From positions 1-64,000 of the forward strand of contig CASDXV010000001.1 of NCBI GenBank assembly GCA_949285255.1: 64,000 bases of DNA, in the 5' to 3' direction. This document shows, piece after piece, positions 9,856 to 15,924 of this stretch. The position numbers were made by a program, and so were the translations under genes. The stretch is from an uncultured bacterium. Its GTDB lineage: Bacteria; Cyanobacteriota; Vampirovibrionia; Gastranaerophilales; Gastranaerophilaceae. The notes beneath the pieces are model-generated. The model had not been told where the DNA came from. It was given only the letters and a program-made list of their open reading frames with translations, and did not search any database. Position 1 is the first letter of the stretch. Each line of letters starts with the position of its first letter.

Positions 9856-9866
9856 ATTTTTATTTT
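9841..9866. repeat. Perfect AT-rich inverted repeat overlapping the ECF -35
   Basis: Arms AAAATAAAAATG (9841-9852) and CATTTTTATTTT (9855-9866) are exact reverse complements around TT. It may be an operator, or a weak terminator for purB, whose stop is at 9879. It contains the proposed -35 GAAC. Confidence 0.5.
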
Positions 9867-9878
9867 AAAAAATTTTTT

Positions 9879-11162
9879 CTAAACCCCGAAACGCTTGTAT
9901 ATCGCCTCAATGTTGCGCAAATATTTTTTCTCGTCAAAGCAGTCTTTTATTTCTTCTTCGCTTAAATAATGACGCATATTCTCTTTAAAATTACCCTCAT
10001 CACCGCGGCTAAAAGCGTCAAGTGCCTCTTTTTGCACAATTTCATAAGCTTGCTCGCGGGTTTTGCCTTTTTGAGTGAGCTTTAAAAGACATGCCTGCGA
10101 ATAGATTATCCCGCCGTATTTTTCGATGTTTTTAATCATATTCTCAGGCTTTAAGACAAGATTATTCACAACATTATTAAAACGATTCAGCATGTAATCA
10201 ATTAAAATCGTTGAATCGGGGAAAATTACCCTCTCAACGCTTGAGTGAGAAATATCACGCTCATGCCATAAGGTTATATCTTCCATTGCTGCAAGAGAAT
10301 TTGCACGAACTATGCGCGCTAAGCCCGAGAGATTTTCGCAAGCTATAGGATTTTTCTTGTGCGGCATGGCACTTGAGCCTTTTTGACCCTTGCTAAAGCC
10401 TTCCTCTGCCTCGCAAACTTCCCATCTTTGCAGGTGACGAATTTCTACGGCAAAGTTTTCTATAGCACAAGCTATGTGAGATAATGCGCTAATATAGGCG
10501 CTGTGTCTGTCCCTTGCGATTACTTGAGTAGAGATTTTTGCACTTTTAAGACCTAAAATCTCACAAGTCATCTGCTCTATTTGAGGTTCAACATTTGAAT
10601 AAGTACCCACAGGGCCTGATATTTGCCCTACAAGAATATCATTCAGTGCATAGTTAAATCTCTCCTTTGCACGAGATAGCATATCATACCAGTTCAAAAG
10701 CTTAAACCCGAATGTTATAACCTCTGCTCCTATACCGTGCGAGCGGCCTATGCAGAGAGTATTTTTATGCTCTTTTGCAAGGTTTAATATAGAATTTAAA
10801 AGAGTATCCAAATCCTCGTTTATTATGTCAGATGCGTCTTTTATCTGAAGTGCAAGGGCTGTATCTATGACATCAGAACTTGTAAGACCCATATGAATAT
10901 ATGGAGAATATTTTTCGCCCACATTTTCATTGACGTTAGTTAAAAAAGCTATAACGTCATGGCGAACTTCTGCTTCAATTTCATCAATTCTTTTAACATC
11001 AAAAGAGGCTGTTGTTTTAATGTGTGAAAGTGCTTCATCGGGGATTTTGCCGACTTTGTTGTATGCCTCACAAACTGCAAGTTCTACCTTTAGGTAATAA
11101 GAGAACTTTGAGTTTATGTCCCATATGGATGAAATTTTTTCTCTTGAATATCTTTCAATCAC
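9879..11162 (-). CDS. purB: Adenylosuccinate lyase
   Basis: Acts twice in purine synthesis: SAICAR to AICAR, and adenylosuccinate to AMP, releasing fumarate each time. The fumarase/aspartase superfamily signature SSAMPHKKNP is near residue 265, with GLTSSDVIDTA and GRSHGIGAE upstream. The length of 427 aa is typical. It starts with GTG at 11162, preceded by TATAAT at a 7-nt distance and no Shine-Dalgarno, predicting a leaderless message. It stands alone, divergent from the 11220 gene. Confidence 0.96.
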   Translation of the reverse strand: MIERYSREKISSIWDINSKFSYYLKVELAVCEAYNKVGKIPDEALSHIKTTASFDVKRIDEIEAEVRHDVIAFLTNVNENVGEKYSPYIHMGLTSSDVIDTALALQIKDASDIINEDLDTLLNSILNLAKEHKNTLCIGRSHGIGAEVITFGFKLLNWYDMLSRAKERFNYALNDILVGQISGPVGTYSNVEPQIEQMTCEILGLKSAKISTQVIARDRHSAYISALSHIACAIENFAVEIRHLQRWEVCEAEEGFSKGQKGSSAMPHKKNPIACENLSGLARIVRANSLAAMEDITLWHERDISHSSVERVIFPDSTILIDYMLNRFNNVVNNLVLKPENMIKNIEKYGGIIYSQACLLKLTQKGKTREQAYEIVQKEALDAFSRGDEGNFKENMRHYLSEEEIKDCFDEKKYLRNIEAIYKRFGV

Positions 11163-11175
11163 AAATTGTATTATA
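11163..11175 (-). promoter_or_regulatory. -10 box for leaderless purB
   Basis: TATAAT (minus strand, 11175-11170) ends 7 nt before the GTG start, so the transcript should begin at or within 1 nt of the start codon. Confidence 0.5.
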
Positions 11176-11219
11176 CTATAAAAAAAATTTTTTTAGGGGT
11201 TTTATAGACCTGAGATATT

Positions 11220-11951
11220 ATGAGAATATTGCCTGTACTGATTAATTTAAAAACACCTGCACTTAGGGGGAAAAGTGCGGGAAATGACGGTGAAAAAGGC
11301 GCACATCCTGTGTATGCAACGCTTGAGACGCCTGATTCTACGCAAATTTCAACTATTACAAGAGCACTAAGCGAGCTTGATAAGGTAGAGTTTTTACCAA
11401 ATGACCTTATTTATGTAAAAAATTTAGGTGCAAACCCTCCCTTTAATAACGGCCATGAGGCTGTTGAGTGGATAAAAAACAGCGGCGCAAAAATACTTTA
11501 TGCTGATTTTTCTAACCCTAAAGTCCATGCCTGCCTAAACTATGACAAAGACAAAGGGACAATGATTTTTATTAATTCAAATTATAAAGACAAATGTTCT
11601 CACTCTGATGTACTTGCGATTTCTGAGGCGATATTTCATGAATGCGGGCATGGAAAAGACCAAGACAGCGAAAACTCTATACAAGAAGAGCTTAACTGCC
11701 TTAGTTTAAATGTTTTGGCACACAGATTTTACGAGAAAAAATACCCTAAAGTATTTGATAACCAAAATTCTTTTCTATACTCTGAAGGAGTGAGTTTATA
11801 CCCCAAACTCTTTTTCAGTTTTTATAAAAATGCTCTTAAACAAAGAATTGCAGATAAGTACGGATATCTTCAAAGCGGGGATAGCAAACATCCTGCTACA
11901 AAAATAGCAGATGAAATAAAAGATATATACCAAAGTGCAACATTTGTGTAA
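11220..11951 (+). CDS. Unknown protein with HExxH-type zinc site
   Basis: 243 residues without a signal peptide. IFHECGHGKD places H140-E141-x-x-H144, a zincin motif, and a Glu pair (156-157 in IQEELN) sits where a gluzincin third ligand could be. The helix before it (SDVLAISEAI) and the downstream helical region are compatible with a small metalloprotease fold. No family could be recognised. The N-terminus (LINLKTPALRGKSAG) is low-complexity and basic. No Shine-Dalgarno is visible; the ATG lies ~11 nt after TATAGA. It is divergent from purB. Calling it a peptidase rests on one short motif. Confidence 0.6.
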   Translation: MRILPVLINLKTPALRGKSAGNDGEKGAHPVYATLETPDSTQISTITRALSELDKVEFLPNDLIYVKNLGANPPFNNGHEAVEWIKNSGAKILYADFSNPKVHACLNYDKDKGTMIFINSNYKDKCSHSDVLAISEAIFHECGHGKDQDSENSIQEELNCLSLNVLAHRFYEKKYPKVFDNQNSFLYSEGVSLYPKLFFSFYKNALKQRIADKYGYLQSGDSKHPATKIADEIKDIYQSATFV

Positions 11952-12037
11952 TAAAAATTTACAAAAAAATTTCAAAAATAGCCTAAAAATTAGCCACATG
12001 GGTAATAAAACAGGCTTACAAAATTATAAAAGTGTGA

Positions 12038-12043
12038 TATAAT
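12038..12043 (+). promoter_or_regulatory. Extended -10 box for the 53-aa gene
   Basis: TGA-TATAAT with the hexamer at 12038-12043. It touches an in-frame ATG at 12044, which therefore should not be in the message. The real start is at 12098, after a ~50-nt leader. Confidence 0.55.
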
Positions 12044-12097
12044 ATGTCTAAGGTTGTTAGATATGTGTGTGCTTTAAAAAAATGGGAGGCAAAATTT

Positions 12098-12259
12098 ATG
12101 TCAACTCTTGTAGAAAAATTGAAAGTAAAACCGGTCATCAAATCAAAATTCAACGATGAATTCCAACACTATCTCAAAAAACAATGCCTGAAAACTACAT
12201 TCAACGGTCTTGAACTTGAAACTTTCAGCTGGTACAAAAAAATGTTAGGTTTAATGTAG
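12098..12259 (+). CDS. 53-residue protein of unknown function
   Basis: A short, basic, soluble protein (MSTLVEKLKVKPVIKSKF...KKMLGLM) with no membrane span or recognisable domain. A strong GGGAGG at 12084-12089 sits 8 nt before this ATG. A longer reading frame from 12044 is rejected because it begins inside the -10 region. Promoter, Shine-Dalgarno and a perfect terminator hairpin at 12302 together make a complete small transcription unit, so it is likely real and expressed. Confidence 0.75.
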   Translation: MSTLVEKLKVKPVIKSKFNDEFQHYLKKQCLKTTFNGLELETFSWYKKMLGLM

Positions 12260-12301
12260 TTTAAAAAAAGACTTTAGGTGTTGATTAAAGTTTAAGATTT
12301 T

Positions 12302-12333
12302 ATAAGCCTGTCATAAGTGTTTGACAGGCTTAT
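12302..12333. terminator. Bidirectional terminator hairpin between convergent genes
   Basis: A perfect 12-bp stem, ATAAGCCTGTCA/TGACAGGCTTAT, with an 8-nt loop lies between the 53-aa gene (+) and the nitroreductase (-). No long U-tract follows on either side. Confidence 0.7.
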
Positions 12334-12344
12334 AGAAGTCTCTT

Positions 12345-12974
12345 TTAATCCAAAATCGTCATAATTTCGTCTAACTCTTTTTTTGGCGAACGCTTATCTG
12401 AAACCTCAGGCTTACCTATGGTAAGCAATGAAACAATTCTATCATCATCATTTATATTTAAAATCTCTCTAAATCTGTCTGATGCTAAAACGGGCGCAAC
12501 CATCCAACAGCTGCCCAGATTAAGAGCATGCGCACTTAGCGCCATGTTCTCAATTGCTCCCCCCATGCTCAAAAGCTGGGAATCAGGACGCATTTGGCTG
12601 ATTTTTGCACACTCAAATCCACAGTTCTCAAGAACCCCTTCACAAAATGAGGGGGCTTTTGTTATTATACAGGCAATAACAACCGGAGCTTTTTCAAAAA
12701 ACGTAGAGTGCCCTCTGTAGCGCTCGATTTTTTCTTTTTGGTCTTCATCTTTTAATTTTGATAAAATTTCATCATAAGTATCAAGCACGGCTTGAGCCAT
12801 TTTGTGCTTAATTTCATTATTGTATATGGCAATAAATTTCCAGTTTTGAGCATTTATAGCGCTCGGAGCGAGTCTTGCAGAGTTTATTATCCTTTTAATA
12901 TCTTCTTTTGGAGGTATATAATCCTCATATTTTCTGTTAGTTTTTCTCGTATCAACTATTTCAAAAAAATCCAT
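12345..12974 (-). CDS. Nitroreductase family protein
   Basis: An FMN-dependent NAD(P)H oxidoreductase of the nitroreductase fold, 209 aa. The N-terminal RKTNRKYEDYIPPKEDIKRI and SARLAPSAINAQNWKFI are the FMN-contacting start of the family, and GAIENMALSAHALNLGSCWM is the conserved central helix. The insert PSFCEGVLENCGFECAKISQ is Cys-rich (three Cys) and might hold a metal; this is uncertain. Shine-Dalgarno AGGGGG is 5 nt from the ATG. Substrate unknown. Divergent from the VWA gene. Confidence 0.88.
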   Translation of the reverse strand: MDFFEIVDTRKTNRKYEDYIPPKEDIKRIINSARLAPSAINAQNWKFIAIYNNEIKHKMAQAVLDTYDEILSKLKDEDQKEKIERYRGHSTFFEKAPVVIACIITKAPSFCEGVLENCGFECAKISQMRPDSQLLSMGGAIENMALSAHALNLGSCWMVAPVLASDRFREILNINDDDRIVSLLTIGKPEVSDKRSPKKELDEIMTILD

Positions 12975-12988
12975 AATACCCCCTTTGA

Positions 12989-12997
12989 TGATATAAT
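12989..12997 (+). promoter_or_regulatory. Extended -10 promoter for a leaderless VWA gene
   Basis: TGA-TATAAT (hexamer 12992-12997) ends 6 nt before ATG 13004. No Shine-Dalgarno lies between, so the mRNA is predicted to be leaderless. Confidence 0.55.
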
Positions 12998-13003
12998 AAC
13001 GCT

Positions 13004-13744
13004 ATGAAAAAATTTATTTTAATTTTATTTGCTTTTTGTTTTTTTGTAAATACGGCACTATCCGAGCCAAACTACAAATACAATGTCTATCGTGCAGGCG
13101 AAACTTCAAACCTTGGTGCAAAAGATTTTTCTCAAAGTTCAAGAGTGCTCTTTATCGTTGATTTTTCAAACAGTATGAATGAAAAAATGGGCGACAGGAC
13201 AAAGCTTGATGTAGCACTTGATACACTGTCTTCCATATTGCCGCAAATTCCCCAAAATGTGCAAACAGGTCTTAGAATTTACGGACATCGGGGCGGCTTT
13301 ACTTACATGGACGGATGTATGGCATCAAAATTAGCCGTACCGCTTGGCGCAAATAACTCAAGCAACATTTTAAATTCCCTCTATAAAACCTCAGCCGTAG
13401 GCTGGACGCCTATTACTTATTCGCTAAAGCAAGCAATAAACTCAGATTTTGCAGGAGTGAGCGGTCAAAAACACATAATTCTTTTAACCGACGGGGGCGA
13501 AAACTGCGACGAGAGCCCTTGTACTTATGCTATAGAACTTATGAAAACAAGAAACGATATTTCAATTGACGTTATAGCTTTTGATATTTTTGACCAAGAG
13601 GCAAGAAATCAACTGAGGTGCACCGCCCTTACTACATCGGGCAAATTCTACAGTGCAAACTCTCCCGATGAATTAAGAAACAGTCTTTTTGAAAGTTTAA
13701 ACATAGATAAAGATGTCAGAGGCAGGATTAAAATTAATCCCTAA
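13004..13744 (+). CDS. Secreted von Willebrand factor A domain protein
   Basis: 246 residues with a Sec signal peptide (cleavage near TALS-EPNY). The VWA domain has a complete MIDAS metal site: VDFSNSM (DxSxS), the Thr in GWTPITYSL, and the Asp in LLTDGGENCD. Cysteines in DGCMAS, ENCDESPC and LRCTAL could form disulfides outside the cytoplasm. VWA proteins of this kind bind protein ligands through Mg2+; the ligand here is unknown. It is followed 39 nt later by the U32-like gene, which has its own promoter. Confidence 0.85.
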   Translation: MKKFILILFAFCFFVNTALSEPNYKYNVYRAGETSNLGAKDFSQSSRVLFIVDFSNSMNEKMGDRTKLDVALDTLSSILPQIPQNVQTGLRIYGHRGGFTYMDGCMASKLAVPLGANNSSNILNSLYKTSAVGWTPITYSLKQAINSDFAGVSGQKHIILLTDGGENCDESPCTYAIELMKTRNDISIDVIAFDIFDQEARNQLRCTALTTSGKFYSANSPDELRNSLFESLNIDKDVRGRIKINP

Positions 13745-13748
13745 AAAC

Positions 13749-13777
13749 TTGACTAAATACGCTCAAAATCCTATTAT
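13749..13777 (+). promoter_or_regulatory. Consensus promoter for a leaderless U32-like gene
   Basis: TTGACT (13749-13754), 17-nt spacer, TATTAT (13772-13777), then 6 nt to ATG 13784. This is the clearest leaderless promoter in the window, because the -35, spacer and -10 are all near consensus. A GGAGAG directly abutting the ATG is too close to act as a Shine-Dalgarno. Confidence 0.7.
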
Positions 13778-13783
13778 GGAGAG

Positions 13784-15451
13784 ATGAAAGATATTTTTAT
13801 AGTATCGCCTGTTAAAACTCCCGACAACATAAGAGAATTTTGCAAAAAGACCAACTGCAGAGAGTTTTACGTATATCATCATCGCTTTATAAACGACAAT
13901 TTTGAGTATATTGAAGAGTACATAAAAGCGGCAAAAGAATGCGACGCAAAAATTTATGTAAACTTTAAACACTCAATTGATGAAGAAGAAGTATCAAAAA
14001 CCAAAAAGTTTATAGAATTTCTCCATACAACAAAAATCAACGGTATTTTTGTAAATTCATACGGAATACTTGAAATTATAAAGACCATGGACTTGCCTTT
14101 TAAGGTCATTATAGATTCTTACTTTGATATTCATAACCTCTGCGGTATAGAATTTATGGAGATGTTCCACAAAATTGACAGACTTATAATAACAGAAGAA
14201 TTGTACCTTAAAAATATTGAAAAAATTAAAAAATACGCAAAAATCCCTCTTGCAATAGATACGGATAATCTCCCGTACTTTGCCGATGATATTATAAAAT
14301 CCCGCGCGGTTTCATCTGTTGTAATTAAGGGAAAATTCCAAAATTCAGATGAGATTTTGCATGCTATAAAACTTATAGAAAAAATCCTTGCTAAACCAAA
14401 AATGTTTAAAGAGCAAAAACTCCCCTTTAAACACGTGAGAAAGAGTTTCTACAGGACAAATCATTTCTGCGGAGAAATACAAAGCGCTCAGGGCGGGGAT
14501 TTTAAATTTGCAAATAATATACACAAATATGACTGGAAAATAAAAGGTTCAACCCTTAAAAAAGACTGTAGCTACCAAGAGTTAAAACTGCCAAAATTAA
14601 ACCTTAGAATATCAAGTTTAGAGCAGCTAAAAGAGCTCGAAAAATTTATTGAAAAGGCAGGCTTTAACCCCGTTAACTCAATTGAATACGGAGAAGTAGC
14701 CTCAACGGTTGACCTTTATACAAAAAGTTTTGATGAGTTAGTAAATGTTGTTAAAGATTTTTGCAAAAAACATAAAATAAAACTTAACCTCTCTACACCG
14801 AGAATACTTATAGAAAGGGACTTTGACAGGGTTTATGAACTTATAAGGACTCTTGCTTTAAAAGCCCCAAAACCCACAACCGTTGTTGTAAACAATATAG
14901 GCATGTGGTGGGCAATAATTAACGACAACAAATTAACCGACGTTAATCTTGAAATCGGCGGAGGAATAAACCTGCTTAACAGTTATTCTATAAAATGCCT
15001 TTCAAACCTGCACCCCATACGCGCTATAGACTTTTCTACATTGGGAGATGAGGATAATGTAGTTTCTTGCATTAAAAAAACAAAACGCTTAATACCTAAT
15101 AAAAAAATGTTTATAGGCGGTGCAAAAAGGGTTGAGAGCATCGGACTTTGCCCGCTTAACTGCGACAGTGCCGTTGTTTCAAGGCTTTCCTGTTCAGCTC
15201 CGTGCCATAAGGGCCACTGGTGCATAACAGACCCTCTTATAGAAAAAACTTTCCCCATTATGGTGGATGGTTTTTGCAAAATGCATATGTTTGAAGAAAA
15301 AATAGTGCAGAATTTTGATAAAATCCCTTATTATCAAAACCTTGGAATAAATGAATTTATTATAGATTTTTCATCTATCCATTCACCCCTTGTACCAAAG
15401 ATTTTAAGCAATTATCTAAATGCAATTTATAAAAATTCTCATCTTAAATAA
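13784..15451 (+). CDS. Divergent U32 peptidase/hydroxylase-like protein
   Basis: 555 residues, no signal peptide. The layout suggests two TIM-barrel-like halves. The second ends in a cluster of cysteines, SIGLCPLNCDS, SCSAPCHKGHWC and VDGFCKMHM, resembling the Fe-S-ligating cysteines of U32 proteins such as UbiU, UbiV, RlhA and TrhP. The first half (VSPVKTPDNIREFCKKTNC) also looks like a U32 barrel start. Assignment is by general resemblance, not a strict motif, and the reaction is unknown. Its 3' end overlaps the convergent XRE gene by 13 nt. Confidence 0.55.
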   Translation: MKDIFIVSPVKTPDNIREFCKKTNCREFYVYHHRFINDNFEYIEEYIKAAKECDAKIYVNFKHSIDEEEVSKTKKFIEFLHTTKINGIFVNSYGILEIIKTMDLPFKVIIDSYFDIHNLCGIEFMEMFHKIDRLIITEELYLKNIEKIKKYAKIPLAIDTDNLPYFADDIIKSRAVSSVVIKGKFQNSDEILHAIKLIEKILAKPKMFKEQKLPFKHVRKSFYRTNHFCGEIQSAQGGDFKFANNIHKYDWKIKGSTLKKDCSYQELKLPKLNLRISSLEQLKELEKFIEKAGFNPVNSIEYGEVASTVDLYTKSFDELVNVVKDFCKKHKIKLNLSTPRILIERDFDRVYELIRTLALKAPKPTTVVVNNIGMWWAIINDNKLTDVNLEIGGGINLLNSYSIKCLSNLHPIRAIDFSTLGDEDNVVSCIKKTKRLIPNKKMFIGGAKRVESIGLCPLNCDSAVVSRLSCSAPCHKGHWCITDPLIEKTFPIMVDGFCKMHMFEEKIVQNFDKIPYYQNLGINEFIIDFSSIHSPLVPKILSNYLNAIYKNSHLK

Positions 15452-15768
15452 GCTAAATATTGATAAAGCGGGGTAATTTTGCTTTTGTCTTTGTCAATAG
15501 CAGAGATTATTTCTTTTTTCATGGTTTCAAGGTCAGGCTCTTTTTCATCAAAGTATAACTGCCATGGGGCAACTTTTAGGACACGAGCTATCGCAACAAG
15601 GTTTTCGCACTGCGGATAGTTATGTCCAGATTCAATCCTTGAAAGGCTTTTCATCTCTATATTTACTAACTCCGCAAGCTGCGTTTGTGATAAACCTTGT
15701 TTTTTTCTGAAAAATTTAATTCTTTTGCCCAGAGTTTTTTTAAGTTCTGCGGCTTCAATTTCTCGCAT
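15439..15768 (-). CDS. XRE-family transcriptional regulator
   Basis: 109 residues with an N-terminal helix-turn-helix of the Cro/cI type: LGKRIKFFRKKQGLSQTQLAEL and SLSRIESGHNYPQCENLVAIA at about residues 14-68. A short helical C-terminus (DLETMKKEIISAIDKDKSK) may dimerise. No adjacent toxin or phage gene is present. Target unknown; the AT-rich gap of 156 nt between it and the glycine-rich prepilin could hold a shared promoter region. Confidence 0.88.
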   Translation of the reverse strand: MREIEAAELKKTLGKRIKFFRKKQGLSQTQLAELVNIEMKSLSRIESGHNYPQCENLVAIARVLKVAPWQLYFDEKEPDLETMKKEIISAIDKDKSKITPLYQYLAYLR

Positions 15769-15924
15769 GGAATCTTCCTTGTTTAAACAATTTTAATTTT
15801 AAAGCACGGTGATAAAAACTTATTTTTAAATAGATTTTTCTATATTTTTCTTATTTTAAGTTGTAATTTATCGAATTATAATGTAATATTTTATTAAAAA
15901 TTATCATTTAAAAGGGTAATTCAA

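Noticed and set aside
12044-12259. 71-aa version of the small protein starting at ATG 12044
   Set aside because: ATG 12044 directly follows the TATAAT hexamer and would be upstream of the transcription start; the GGGAGG-preceded ATG 12098 is chosen.
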